Source of the DNA: Pseudomonas cavernae
Lineage (GTDB): Bacteria; Pseudomonadota; Gammaproteobacteria; Pseudomonadales; Pseudomonadaceae
Assembly: GCF_003595175.1 (NCBI RefSeq)
Contig: NZ_CP032419.1
Span: 744,001 to 808,000, forward strand
Length of the DNA stretch: 64,000 nt
Direction of reading: 5' to 3'
Shown here: in pieces, positions 56,101-64,000 of the stretch
How the letters are laid out: the number at the start of each line of letters is the position of its first letter
How positions within the stretch are numbered: position 1 is the stretch's first letter
Made by a program: the position numbers and the translations under genes
The notes under the pieces: generated by a model
Databases searched by the model: none
Told to the model about the DNA's origin: nothing
What the model saw: the letters and a program-made list of their open reading frames with translations, nothing else

Positions 56101-56339
56101 GAAGACTCCTCAGCTAATCCATTCAGGATGATCATCACTGCACCCGGCCCTACCTTGTGAATGCGAGCTCTCACCTGTCGTGGGCCCTAGATACCGTTCG
56201 GACTGTTCGAGTGAGTGTGGAGGGCTGGAGCTCTATCTACAAAGCTGGCTCAAGGCCTTAGGGTGGGTACGACTTCCAGGCCCTCCCCCGATGATCAGTC
56301 GGGGACTATCCCCCTCACGGGACGATAGTCGAGATACAA
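56101..56339 (-). ncRNA. Candidate bridge RNA region of the IS110 element
   Basis: The 239 non-coding bases upstream of the transposase start correspond to where IS110-group elements encode their bridge RNA. On the minus strand hairpins can form, e.g. CCCCGA-(7)-TCGGGG near 56286-56304, and GTCCCGTGAGGGGGATAGTC next to it. Loops with target or donor complementarity were not resolved. Confidence 0.5.
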
Positions 56340-56441
56340 GGGTGGGTTAGCCGCGTAGCGGCGTAACCCACCAGCGGTGCCGCCCTGTACAGCGGTGTCC
56401 AACAGGGCTGGCGGGTTACGCCTTCGGCTAACCCACCCTAC
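56340..56441. repeat. REP-C palindrome pair interrupted by the IS end
   Basis: GGGTGGGTTAGCCGCGTAGC ... GCGGGTTACGCCTTCGGCTA ... ACCCACCCTACG. It lacks its first GTA, which the insertion sequence replaces. Its right end supplies the TAG stop of the hydrolase gene at 56438. Confidence 0.75.
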
Positions 56442-57526
56442 GCGCTGCGCTGGGACTTGCCGCTGGCCGCCTGGAAGCCGCTAAAGAAGTCGTTCACGCG
56501 CTCGGCGTCGAGTTGCGCCAGGGTCGGCGGATTCCAGCGCGGCGTCTTGTCCTTGTCGATCAGCAGCGCGCGCACGCCTTCGATGATGTCGCCCTTGGCG
56601 AACCACTGACGATCGAGGTGCAGTTCCAGTTCAAAACAGTCGCTCAAGGGCAGCTGGCGGCCGCGGCGCAGCAGTTCCAGGGTCACGCTCATGGCCAACG
56701 GCGAGCGGCTGTCCAGCAGCTTGGCGGTCTGCGCGGCCCAGTCCTGGAACTCCGGGCGGGTTTCCGCCAGCAGCGCGGCGCGAATCGCCGGCAGATCGGC
56801 CTGGGCGAAGTGCGCGTCGATGGCCGGCTGCAGGGCCTTGAGCTCGGCGCCCGGCAATTGGTTGCTGGCCAGGGTGGCGAGCAGGGTGCGCAGGGATTCC
56901 TGCGGGTGGGTGGTCCAGCTCAGCTGGTCGAGGCAGCGGTCGAACTCGGCGAGCAGTTCGCTGGGCAGGCACCAGTCGGCCAGCCGCGCATGCAGCGCAT
57001 CGGCGGCGCGGATCTGCACGCCGGTGATGCCCAGGTACAGGCCCAGCTCGCCGGGCAGACGCGAGAGGAAGTAGCTGCCGCCGACATCCGGGAAGTAGCC
57101 GATGCCGGTCTCCGGCATGCCCATCCGTACCCGCTCGGTGACCACCCGCAGCGCGGCGCCCTGGGCCAGGCCCATGCCGCCGCCGAGGACGAAGCCGTCC
57201 ATCAGCGCGACCAGGGGTTTCGGGTAGGCGTGGATGTTCTGGTCGAGGGCGTATTCCTCCTCGAAGAACACCGTGTGCAGATCGTCGCCGGCGCGGAAGC
57301 TGTCGTGCAGTGCGCGGATGTCGCCGCCGGCGCAGAAGGCCTTCTCGCCGCTGGCGCGCAGCACCACGGCGACGACCGTCGGGTCCACTGCCCAGGCGCG
57401 CAGTTGCTGGCTGAGGGCGCGGATCATCGGCAGGGTCAGGGCGTTCAGGCCGTCCGGCCGGTTCAGCGTCAGGTGGCCGATGCGGTTGCGCACCGTCGCC
57501 AGGACGGTGGCTGCGGACTCGCTCAT
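56438..57526 (-). CDS. 3-hydroxyisobutyryl-CoA hydrolase-type crotonase
   Basis: 362 residues, longer than simple enoyl-CoA hydratases and matching HIBCH proteins of valine breakdown, which release 3-hydroxyisobutyrate from its CoA ester. KAFCAGGDIRALHDS and DGFVLGGGMGLAQGAALRVV form the oxyanion hole; FPDVGGSYFLSRLPGELGLY is the HIBCH-type acid region. The start at 57526 has AGGAGGG upstream; mmsB ends two bases before it. The TAG stop lies in the end of a REP-C. Confidence 0.9.
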   Translation of the reverse strand: MSESAATVLATVRNRIGHLTLNRPDGLNALTLPMIRALSQQLRAWAVDPTVVAVVLRASGEKAFCAGGDIRALHDSFRAGDDLHTVFFEEEYALDQNIHAYPKPLVALMDGFVLGGGMGLAQGAALRVVTERVRMGMPETGIGYFPDVGGSYFLSRLPGELGLYLGITGVQIRAADALHARLADWCLPSELLAEFDRCLDQLSWTTHPQESLRTLLATLASNQLPGAELKALQPAIDAHFAQADLPAIRAALLAETRPEFQDWAAQTAKLLDSRSPLAMSVTLELLRRGRQLPLSDCFELELHLDRQWFAKGDIIEGVRALLIDKDKTPRWNPPTLAQLDAERVNDFFSGFQAASGKSQRSA

Positions 57527-57528
57527 GC

Positions 57529-58419
57529 TCAGCCCTCCTGACGGTACAGCTTGATGATGGCGGAGAAGTCCAGGCCGCCATGGCCCTGCTGGCTGAAGCT
57601 CTGGTACAGCTGCTGCGCCGTGGCGCCGAGCAGCACCGGCTGACGCGCCTGCTTGGCCGCTTCGGTGGCCAGACCAAGATCCTTGAGCATCAGATCGGTG
57701 CCGAAACCGCCGCTGTAGCCGCGCGCGGCGGGCACGTTGTCCATCACCTCGGGGAAGGGGTTGTAGCTGTCCGAGCTCCAGCAACGGCCGCTGGAGGTGT
57801 TGATCACCCCGGCCAGCACGCTGGCGTCCATGCCCAGGGCCACGCCCAGGGCCATGGCTTCGGCGACGCCGATCATCGAGATGCCCAGCAGCATGTTGTT
57901 GGCGACCTTGGCCACCTGGCCGTTGCCGGCGCCGCCGCAGTGGACGATGTTCTTGCCCATGGCGGCGAGGATCGGCTGGGCGTGGTCGAAGTCGGCCGCC
58001 TCGCCGCCGACCATGAAGGTCAGGGTGCCGGCCGCCGCGCCGCCGGTGCCACCGGAGACCGGGGCATCGAGCATCGGGTTGCCGCGGGCCACGGCGGCCT
58101 TGGCCACTTCGCGGGCGCTCATTGGGTCGATGGTCGAGGAGTCGATCAGCAACACGCCGGGCTGGACGTTGGCCAGCAGGCCGTCTTCGCCGAGATAGAC
58201 GCCCTTCACGTGAGCGGCGGCCGGCAGCATGGTGATGATCAGCGCGACGTCGGTCTTGGCCAGCGCGGCAGGGGAGGCGGCGGCCGTGGCGCCGGCTTCG
58301 ACCAGTCCGGACACGGCGGTGGCGGAGAGGTCGAACACGGTCAGCGCGTGGCCGGCCTTGAGCAGGTTGCGGGCCATGGGTGCACCCATGTTGCCGAGAC
58401 CGAGAAAACCGATATGCAT
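57529..58419 (-). CDS. mmsB: 3-hydroxyisobutyrate dehydrogenase
   Basis: NAD-dependent oxidation of 3-hydroxyisobutyrate to methylmalonate semialdehyde. 296 residues. Rossmann motif FLGLGNMGAPMARNL (5-19), substrate motif DAPVSGGTGGAAAGTLTFMV (118-137) and catalytic K171 in GNGQVAKVANNMLL. The C-terminal LMLKDLGLATEAAKQ is also standard. Lies between the HIBCH-type gene (2 bases) and a REP-B upstream. Confidence 0.95.
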   Translation of the reverse strand: MHIGFLGLGNMGAPMARNLLKAGHALTVFDLSATAVSGLVEAGATAAASPAALAKTDVALIITMLPAAAHVKGVYLGEDGLLANVQPGVLLIDSSTIDPMSAREVAKAAVARGNPMLDAPVSGGTGGAAAGTLTFMVGGEAADFDHAQPILAAMGKNIVHCGGAGNGQVAKVANNMLLGISMIGVAEAMALGVALGMDASVLAGVINTSSGRCWSSDSYNPFPEVMDNVPAARGYSGGFGTDLMLKDLGLATEAAKQARQPVLLGATAQQLYQSFSQQGHGGLDFSAIIKLYRQEG

Positions 58420-58461
58420 GATGGAATCCTTATTGGTGGGCTACGGGGGCCAGGCAGTCAC

Positions 58462-58533
58462 GTAAGGTGGAAAACCGCGCAGCGTTTTCCACCATCGTGG
58501 TGGTGGATGTGCACAGCGACATCCACCCTACGG
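58462..58533. repeat. REP-B pair within the valine cluster
   Basis: GTAAGGTGGAAAACCGCGCA ... GCGACATCCACCCTACGG, between the enoyl-CoA hydratase stop and the mmsB start. Confidence 0.78.
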
Positions 58534-58553
58534 CCTGCGCTCCGACAAACCGC

Positions 58554-59327
58554 CTAGCGATGCTTGAACTGCGCCGGGCGCTTCTCGACGAAGGCGGCCA
58601 TGCCTTCCTTCTGGTCGGCGGTGGCGAACACCGCGTGGAAGATCCGCCGCTCGAAGCGCAGGCCCTCGCTGAGGCTGCCCTCTAAGGCGCGGTTGACGCT
58701 TTCCTTGACCATCATGGTCGCCGGCAGGGATTTCGCGGCGATGCCCTGGGCGGCCTTGAGGGTTTCCTCGAGCAGTTGCTCGACCGGGATGACGCGGGCG
58801 ACCAGGCCGGCGCGCTCGGCTTCCGCGGCGTCCATCTGCCGCCCGGTCAGGCACATCTCCATGGCCTTGGACTTGCCCAGGGCACGGGTCAGGCGCTGGG
58901 TGCCGCCAAGCGCCGGCAGCACGCCGAGGGTCAGTTCCGGCAGGCCGAAGCGGGCGTTGTCGGCGGCGTAGATGAAGTCGCACATCAGCGCCAGCTCGCA
59001 ACCGCCGCCCAGGGCGTAGCCGGCCACCGCGGCGATCAGCGGCTTGCGGCGGTTGGCGATGCGGTCGGCGGCGGCGAAGAAGTCGTCGAGGTAGATCTGC
59101 GGAAAACTCAGCTCGGCCATTTCCTTGATGTCGGCGCCGGCTGCGAAGGCCTTAGGCGAGCCGGCGAGGACGATGCAGCCGATATGCGGATCGGCTTCCA
59201 GGCGATCCAGCGCCTGATTCAATTCGGCGATCAGCTGGCTGTTCAGGGCGTTGAGCGCCTTGGGGCGGTTCAGGGTGATCAGGCCGACGCGTCCCTGGAT
59301 GTCCAGGAGCAGGGTTTCAAATTCCAT
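58554..59327 (-). CDS. Enoyl-CoA hydratase
   Basis: 257 residues, standard crotonase. Catalytic glutamates E111 ([11 protein letters not shown]) and E131 ([17 protein letters not shown]) are both present, with oxyanion-hole [12 protein letters not shown]. In the valine route it would hydrate methacrylyl-CoA. The start at 59327 is used; an upstream frame to 59381 lacks similarity. Flanked by REP-C and REP-B repeats. Confidence 0.93.
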   Translation of the reverse strand: MEFETLLLDIQGRVGLITLNRPKALNALNSQLIAELNQALDRLEADPHIGCIVLAGSPKAFAAGADIKEMAELSFPQIYLDDFFAAADRIANRRKPLIAAVAGYALGGGCELALMCDFIYAADNARFGLPELTLGVLPALGGTQRLTRALGKSKAMEMCLTGRQMDAAEAERAGLVARVIPVEQLLEETLKAAQGIAAKSLPATMMVKESVNRALEGSLSEGLRFERRIFHAVFATADQKEGMAAFVEKRPAQFKHR

Positions 59328-59380
59328 GGTGCAAACTCCAGAAAAAGCTAGGTGCAAGTCAGGTGGTGCATGGTCTGGCA

Positions 59381-59492
59381 TAGGGTGGGTTAGCCGAAGG
59401 CGTAACCCACCGACCGGCCGTCAGGCCGGCAATCGCGGTGCTCGATGACGCCGGTGGTGGGTTACGCCGCTGCGCGGCTAACCCACCCTACG
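59381..59492. repeat. REP-C palindrome pair within the valine cluster
   Basis: TAGGGTGGGTTAGCCGAAGG ... GTGGGTTACGCCGCTGCGCG ... GCTAACCCACCCTACGG, between mmsA and the enoyl-CoA hydratase gene. Confidence 0.82.
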
Positions 59493-59527
59493 GAAACACT
59501 CGTCTAGCGGGCTCCTCAGCCCGGCCA

Positions 59528-61051
59528 TCACTTGAGGTTGATGGTGGTGTTCACCGGGCCGCCGACTTCGCTCTCGTCGAACCAGCGCTCGGTGACGGTC
59601 TTGGTCTGGGTGTAGAACTGCACCACCTGCTTGCCGTACGGGCCGAGGTCGCCGAGCTTGGAGGCGCGCGAGCCGGTGAAGGAGAACATCGGCACCGGCA
59701 CCGGGATCGGCACGTTGATGCCCACCTGGCCGACGTCGATCTCTTCCTGGAAGTGCCGGGCGGCGGCGCCGGAGCGGGTGAAGAGCGCGGTGCCGTTGCC
59801 GTTCGGGTTGGCGTTGATCAGCTCGATGGCTTCGTCCAGGGTCGCGGCGTGCAGCACGCACAGTACCGGGCCGAAGATTTCTTCCTGGTAGATGCTCATC
59901 TGCGGGGTGACGCCGGAGAAGATGGTCGGGCCGACGAAATTGCCCTTGGCGTAGCCGGCGACCTGCGGCTGGCGGCCGTCCAGCACCAGCTGCGCGCCTT
60001 CGCCGACGCCGCGCTCGATCAGGCTGCTGACGCGGTCCAGCGCCGCGCAGGAGACCAGCGGGCCGACATCGGTGCCCGGCTCGACGCCGGCGCTGACCTT
60101 CAGGCTCTTGGCCTTGTCGACCAGCTCCGGCAGCCAGTTCTGTGCCTCGCCCACCAGGATCGCCACCGACAGTGCCATGCAGCGCTGGCCGGCCGCGCCG
60201 AACGCGGCGCCGGCGAGGTTGTTGAGGGTCTGCTCCTTGTGCGCGTCGGGCAGGATGATCGCGTGGTTCTTCGCCCCCATCATGCACTGCACGCGCTTGC
60301 CGTTGAACGAGGCGCGGTTGTAGACGTGGGTGCCGACCTTGGTCGAGCCGACGAAGGACACCGCCTTGATGTCCGGGTGATCGCAGATCAGGTTGACCGC
60401 CTCGGCGCCGCCGTGGATGACGTTGAGCACGCCGGCCGGCACCCCGGCTTCCAGCGCCAGTTCGGCCAGGCGCATGGTCACCATCGGGTCCTGCTCGGAC
60501 GGCTTGAGGACGAAGGTGTTGCCGGTGGCGATGGCCATCGGGAACATCCACAGCGGGATCATCGCCGGGAAGTTGAACGGGGTGATGCCAGCGCACACGC
60601 CCAGCGGTTGCAGCAGGGTGTAGGTGTCGACGCCGCCGGCGACGTTGTTGGCCAGCTCGCCGAGCTGCAGGTTGCCGATCGCGGCCGCGTGTTCGACCAC
60701 TTCCAGGCCACGGAACACGTCGCCCTCGGCGTCCGCCAGGGTCTTGCCCTGCTCGGCGGTGAGGATCGCCGCCAGTTCCTTCATGTTCTCGCGGATCAGC
60801 TGTTGGTACTTGAGGAAGATCCGCGCGCGCGCGCCGATCGGCGTCTTGCGCCAGGTCTTGAAGGCTTCCTTGGCGCTGGCCACGGCGGCGTGCATTTCCT
60901 CGACTGTGGCGAACGGCACGCGGGCGAGCACTTCCTGGGTGGCCGGGTTGATCACTTCGCGCCATTCGCGGCTGGCGGACTCGACCAGCTGGCCGCCGAT
61001 CAGCAGCTTGACGGTGGGCACGGCGGTTTGGGTGTTGGCTTGCGCAGTCAT
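59528..61051 (-). CDS. mmsA: Methylmalonate-semialdehyde dehydrogenase (CoA-acylating)
   Basis: 507 residues, converting methylmalonate semialdehyde to propionyl-CoA. Catalytic C291 in [16 protein letters not shown] region [15 protein letters not shown] and [13 protein letters not shown], and [20 protein letters not shown] in the C-terminus. First gene of the minus-strand valine cluster; divergent from a LysR gene with iterated TGCGTTTTTGC sites between. A related enzyme, bauC, is at 17675-19171. Confidence 0.95.
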   Translation of the reverse strand: MTAQANTQTAVPTVKLLIGGQLVESASREWREVINPATQEVLARVPFATVEEMHAAVASAKEAFKTWRKTPIGARARIFLKYQQLIRENMKELAAILTAEQGKTLADAEGDVFRGLEVVEHAAAIGNLQLGELANNVAGGVDTYTLLQPLGVCAGITPFNFPAMIPLWMFPMAIATGNTFVLKPSEQDPMVTMRLAELALEAGVPAGVLNVIHGGAEAVNLICDHPDIKAVSFVGSTKVGTHVYNRASFNGKRVQCMMGAKNHAIILPDAHKEQTLNNLAGAAFGAAGQRCMALSVAILVGEAQNWLPELVDKAKSLKVSAGVEPGTDVGPLVSCAALDRVSSLIERGVGEGAQLVLDGRQPQVAGYAKGNFVGPTIFSGVTPQMSIYQEEIFGPVLCVLHAATLDEAIELINANPNGNGTALFTRSGAAARHFQEEIDVGQVGINVPIPVPVPMFSFTGSRASKLGDLGPYGKQVVQFYTQTKTVTERWFDESEVGGPVNTTINLK

Positions 61052-61120
61052 TGGGGCTCCGGCCTTTCGAGGCGGTTGCTGAGGGCGGTCTCGTTCAGAC
61101 CCGTGTTTCGATCCTAGCAG

Positions 61121-61174
61121 TGCGTTTTTGCTGGTAGCAATGCGGCTTTGTGCAAGGTTATTCTGCGTTTTTGC
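61121..61174. promoter_or_regulatory. Iterated sites between mmsA and LysR gene
   Basis: TGCGTTTTTGC occurs at 61121-61131 and 61164-61174 as direct repeats, with a weaker TGCGGCTTTGTGC at 61141-61153 between. The distance (43 bp) is close to four helical turns. Probable LysR binding sites. Confidence 0.55.
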
Positions 61175-61194
61175 ACAGGTAGCGGAGCCGCTGG

Positions 61195-62094
61195 ATGGAT
61201 TGGGACAACCTGCGCTATTTCCTCGAGCTGTCGCGCGCCGGCAAGTTGACCGCCGCCGCGCGCCGCCTGGGCGTCGACCACACCACGGTGGCGCGCCGCG
61301 TGCAGGCGCTGGAGAAGAGCCTGGATGCGCAGTTGTTCCTGCGCGGTACCGCGGGGTACAGCCTGACCGAGGCCGGGCGCGATCTGTTGCCGCAGGCCGA
61401 GGCCATGGAAAGCGCGTTCTCCGCCATCGAACAGGCCAAGGCCGAACACAGCGACACGCTGTCCGGCCAGGTGCGCATCGGCGTCACCGAGGGCTACGGT
61501 TCGCTGGTGCTCGCCCCACAACTGGCCGAGCTGACCCAGCGCTATCCGCATCTGGGCATCGATTTGCTGGCGGTGCCGCGCATGGTGCACCTGTCGCGCC
61601 ACGAGGCGGACATCGTCATCACCCTCGAGCGCCCCGAGCGCGGGCCGTTCATCATCACCAAGCTGAGCGACTACGTGCTCAGGCTATATGCCTCGGCCGG
61701 CTACCTCGCGCAGCATGCGCCGATCCAGTCGCGCGAAGACCTGCGCGAGCATGCCTTCGTCAGCTACATCGAGGACCTGCTGTACAGCAAGGAGCTGTTC
61801 TACCTCGACGAGATCGGCCGGCCCCGCCACGTGGCGCTGCGCAGCACCAGCATCATCGCCCAGCAGCAGGCCTGCGCCGCCGGTGCCGGGATCGCCATCC
61901 TGCCGTCCTTCGCCGCCGACACCGACCCGCGCCTGCAGCCGGTACTGGGCGAGCAGGTCGAGTTCACCCGCACCTTCTGGATGCTAATGCCGATCGAGTT
62001 GAAGGACATCGCGCGGATGAAGACCACCTGGAACTTCCTGCGCGAGATGGCCGCGGCCAATCAGGGTCGGCTGCTGGGGCGGCAGCCGGGCTGA
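61195..62094 (+). CDS. LysR-family regulator divergent from mmsA
   Basis: 299 residues. The HTH is [20 protein letters not shown] (16-35), a sequence form typical of the subgroup that controls neighbouring dehydrogenase genes. The effector domain begins [21 protein letters not shown]. aeruginosa mmsAB is controlled by an AraC-type regulator (MmsR), so a LysR in this position is a different arrangement. The start at 61195 has TAGCGGAG upstream. Confidence 0.9.
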   Translation: MDWDNLRYFLELSRAGKLTAAARRLGVDHTTVARRVQALEKSLDAQLFLRGTAGYSLTEAGRDLLPQAEAMESAFSAIEQAKAEHSDTLSGQVRIGVTEGYGSLVLAPQLAELTQRYPHLGIDLLAVPRMVHLSRHEADIVITLERPERGPFIITKLSDYVLRLYASAGYLAQHAPIQSREDLREHAFVSYIEDLLYSKELFYLDEIGRPRHVALRSTSIIAQQQACAAGAGIAILPSFAADTDPRLQPVLGEQVEFTRTFWMLMPIELKDIARMKTTWNFLREMAAANQGRLLGRQPG

Positions 62095-62128
62095 GCAGGG
62101 CATCGCGGCACATCGACTCCCTGTCGTT

Positions 62129-62274
62129 TAGCAGGCCGTTGAAAAATTACCTACGTTGCCGATACGGCGTTAAAAACGGCCTCAAAATGCTCATTTACAA
62201 CACGTAAACTGCGCTTTTTCGGCCGTTTTTGCCTTGTCTCGGCTGCCTCGCCTACATTTTTCAACGGCCTGTTA
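62129..62274. mobile_element. MITE-like element, 146 bp
   Basis: TAGCAGGCCGTTGAAAAAT (62129-62147) and the reverse complement of ATTTTTCAACGGCCTGTTA (62256-62274) match at 18 of 19. The core 62161-62226 is shared with the element at 53569. It has no coding capacity. Confidence 0.75.
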
Positions 62275-62419
62275 GGCGTGCACCTGGGCCCCGGCCGCCT
62301 CGGACTGCACGTGGCTCGGCGAACGAGCCGCTGCGGGTGCATGGGCGGCGAGGATTAACTGGGCGTTCAGTAAAGGTGTTGATGGGTTGAGCTGAAAGCC
62401 TTGCCCCGCCTGGGTCGGA

Positions 62420-62467
62420 AAACAGAAAACCCTCGGGAAATGATTTCTCCGAGGGTTTTCTGTTTCT
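62420..62467. terminator. Strong bidirectional hairpin terminator
   Basis: A perfect 17-bp stem, 62420-62436 with 62449-62465 (AAACAGAAAACCCTCGG and its complement), 12-base loop. T-rich on the plus side and, read on the minus strand, also T-rich. Ends the binding-protein gene at 62528 and possibly readthrough from the left. Confidence 0.82.
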
Positions 62468-62527
62468 AGGCCCCGAGCTAGACGGGCTCAGTCGTTTACT
62501 TTCAACATCTTAAGCGAACGGCTTGGT

Positions 62528-63616
62528 CTAGGTCCCGGTTTTCAGCTTGGTCCACAGGCGGGTGTTCTGACGCACGATTTTGAATGGCAGCTCCTCTACG
62601 GTGAACAGCTTGTCCATCACATTCTTCGGCGGATAAACCGCCGGGTCCTGCTTCAGGGACGGGGTGACATAGACGTCCGCTGCCAGGTTGGGATTGGCGT
62701 AATGGATGGAGTTGCTGATATTGGCGATGACTTTGGGATCGAGCAGGTAATTCATGTAGGCGTAGCCGTTCTTTTCGTGCGGCGCGCTCTTGGGCATCAC
62801 CACCATGTCGAACCACAGAGTCGAGCCTTCCTCGGGGATCGAATAGGCTATTTCCACCCCGTTGTTCGCCTCCTTGGCGCTGCTGGCCGCCTGCAGAATG
62901 TCGCCGTTGAAACCGATGACGGCGCAGATATCGCCGTTGGCCAGATCGGTGATGTACTTGGATTGGTGGAAGTACTGGATGTAGGGGCGGACCTTCATCA
63001 GCGCGTCCTCGGCCTTGGCGTAGTCCGCTGAGTCGCGGCTATGGTGGGGCAGCCCCAGGTAGTTGAGGGTGATCGGCAGGATCTGCGTGGGGTTGTCGAT
63101 CATCGCCACGCCGCACTGGCTGAGCTTCTTGATGTTGTTCTCGTCCAACAACATGCTCCAGGAGCGGGTGATCTCGGTGCTACCGAATATCGCCTTGATC
63201 TTCTCGACGTTGTAGCCAATGCCGACCGTGCCCCACATGTAGGGGTAGCCATACTGGTTGCCCGGGTCGTTGACCTCCAGCACCTTCATAAGCACCGGAT
63301 CGAGATTGCTCCAGTTAGGCAACTGGCTCTTGTCGAGCTTCTGAATCGCTCCCGCCTTGATCAGCTTGGAGAGGAAATGATTCGACGGGCTGACCACGTC
63401 ATAGCCGGAAGTCCCGGTCATCAGCTTGGACTCGAGAACCTCGTTGCTGTCGTGGGTGTCGTAAGTCGCCTTGATTCCCGTGTCCCTGGTGAAATTGCTC
63501 AGGGTATCGGCGGCGATATAGCTGTTCCAGTTGGAGATGTTCACTTCTCCGGCAGCGTAAGTCGTTGCCGAAAAGGTGGTGAGCAATGCCGCGAGGTAGT
63601 TCTTGTTGACGTTCAT
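62528..63616 (-). CDS. Polyamine ABC transporter substrate-binding protein (PotF/SpuD-like)
   Basis: 362 residues, periplasmic. A signal peptide (MNVNKNYLAALLTTFSATTYA) is followed by the family start EVNISNWNSYIAADTLSNF. YDTHDSNEVLESKLMTGTSG, YDVVSPSNHFLSKLIKAGAI, PYMWGTVGIGYNVEKIKAIF and EEGSTLWFDMVVMPKSAPHE match putrescine/spermidine-binding PotF and SpuD. No permease or ATPase is in view, so these lie elsewhere or outside the window. It follows the FAD oxidoreductase gene with a 55-base gap on the same strand, suggesting polyamine uptake and oxidation together. Confidence 0.92.
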   Translation of the reverse strand: MNVNKNYLAALLTTFSATTYAAGEVNISNWNSYIAADTLSNFTRDTGIKATYDTHDSNEVLESKLMTGTSGYDVVSPSNHFLSKLIKAGAIQKLDKSQLPNWSNLDPVLMKVLEVNDPGNQYGYPYMWGTVGIGYNVEKIKAIFGSTEITRSWSMLLDENNIKKLSQCGVAMIDNPTQILPITLNYLGLPHHSRDSADYAKAEDALMKVRPYIQYFHQSKYITDLANGDICAVIGFNGDILQAASSAKEANNGVEIAYSIPEEGSTLWFDMVVMPKSAPHEKNGYAYMNYLLDPKVIANISNSIHYANPNLAADVYVTPSLKQDPAVYPPKNVMDKLFTVEELPFKIVRQNTRLWTKLKTGT

Positions 63617-63671
63617 GTTCGGTCACCTGCTTGTTGAAGAGCTTTCGTTCTTGTTGTGATAGCCGGGATTT

Positions 63672-64000
63672 CTAGATTTCCGTCCTTGCTCTAACTGCCT
63701 CCACTTGCATACGCAGCATTGCGCCGATGTCGAAGAATGGTCGGGGGGGTAACCAGCCGGGCTGGGCCCTGTCCATGACCGACTGCAATATTGGCGAATC
63801 GCCACCCGATGCCAGTTCGGCAAGCAGTCGCCCCCAGAGGGTGCCGCGCGCGACCCCCGAACCGTTGCATCCGGCCACGGCGAACAATCCCTCTTCGACT
63901 TTGGCGAAATAGGGCTGTCCGGAGCGCGAGGCGCTCAGGTGCCCGGTCCAGGTGTATTGGATGTCCTGCTCGGTAAACCAGGGGAAGCGTCGCTGCAAGC
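63672..64000 (-). CDS. FAD-dependent amine oxidoreductase, C-terminal part (gamma-glutamylputrescine-oxidase-like)
   Basis: The last 108 residues of a DAO-fold flavoprotein whose start lies beyond the window. IQYTWTGHLSASRSGQPYFA, VEEGLFAVAGCNGSGVARGT and LWGRLLAELASGGDSPILQS are the C-terminal FAD-contact and substrate region of PuuB-like oxidases. The partner gene encodes a polyamine-binding protein, which favours a (gamma-glutamyl-)polyamine substrate. The gene is intact as far as visible. Confidence 0.85.
   Translation of the reverse strand, partial: LQRRFPWFTEQDIQYTWTGHLSASRSGQPYFAKVEEGLFAVAGCNGSGVARGTLWGRLLAELASGGDSPILQSVMDRAQPGWLPPRPFFDIGAMLRMQVEAVRARTEI

Larger units (their letters stand above)
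55095..56339 (-). mobile_element. IS110-family insertion sequence
   Basis: Transposase gene plus about 240 non-coding bases on its 5' side and about 35 on its 3' side. Boundaries are inferred: left flank ends ...CTTACGTA (55094) and right flank starts GGGTGGGTTAGCCG (56340), which joined would restore the GTAGGGTGGGTTAG start of a REP-C. IS110 elements lack classical inverted repeats, so the ends are approximate. Confidence 0.65.

Noticed and set aside
59438..61117. 559-codon plus-strand frame opposite mmsA
   Set aside because: Shadow of mmsA, whose catalytic cysteine and NAD motifs are complete.

Overview
The window reads as a chromosomal segment of a high-GC Pseudomonas, probably of the P. 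aeruginosa / P. alcaligenes side of the genus. The evidence is gene content and order: bauR-bauA-bauC, fabV, an SdsA1-type alkyl sulfatase, mmsA/mmsB valine genes, ydeP-fdhD and a LysR-pirin-isochorismatase block. It also carries very dense Pseudomonas-type REP palindromes with one RAYT transposase. No tRNA, rRNA or CRISPR array was seen.

Layout. 1-4.3 kb: the start of a deacetylase gene (minus) and a tightly overlapping plus-strand run (GNAT, SagB-like double nitroreductase, TesB, HAD phosphatase). 4.4-14.9 kb: a Tsx-like barrel, a coupled TetR-YigZ-LysR run, the alkyl sulfatase, a divergent MpaB/TetR pair, a nucleotide-translocase-like carrier and a Tat-exported aldo/keto reductase. 15-20.2 kb: beta-alanine catabolism (bauR divergent from bauA-bauC) and a class I glutamine amidotransferase. 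20.2-21.9 kb: an AT-rich DUF2971 gene and a RAYT, bracketed by near-identical terminators. 21.9-31 kb: fabV, a NYN-domain protein, an NTF2-like protein, a PuuD-like hydrolase, yjdM, small envelope proteins, an orphan pentahaem cytochrome and a PhyH dioxygenase.

31.1-32.6 kb is the most mobile-looking stretch: 23-bp iterated repeats in opposite orientations, a putative solitary integron cassette (attC plus DUF4332 gene), a small inverted-repeat element and a truncated AraC gene. 32.6-41.1 kb: a lipoprotein, a sodium:solute symporter, an autotransporter remnant, a second Tsx-like barrel, an antiporter, a cyclic-nucleotide-gated MscS channel and a nitronate monooxygenase. 41.5-42.8 kb: two overlapping Ada-type genes whose zinc-site cysteines are lost in complementary fashion. 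43-53.5 kb: a two-subunit-like acyl-CoA dehydrogenase pair, LysR/pirin/two isochorismatase-fold hydrolases, and LysR-fdhD-ydeP. 53.9-62.1 kb: a minus-strand valine (isobutyryl-CoA) degradation cluster split by an IS110-family element, with a divergent LysR gene. 62.5-64 kb: a polyamine-type binding protein and the end of an FAD-dependent amine oxidoreductase.

A metabolic thread links several parts. Polyamine uptake and oxidation (right edge), gamma-glutamyl hydrolases (19.4 and 25.4 kb), possible acetyl-polyamine deacetylation (left edge), and conversion of beta-alanine to malonate semialdehyde and acetyl-CoA (bau) would fit a polyamine-using soil or water organism. This link is inference from family names.

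REP families named in the entries: A (GATGGGTATCGC...GCTCAACCCATCC), A' (the TTGGG variant), B (GGGTGGAAAACCGCG), C (GGGTGGGTTAGCCG), D (CTCTCCC...GGGAGAG), E (GGAGCGAATTCATTCGCG), F (GTTCCCACGC...GCGTGGGAAC).
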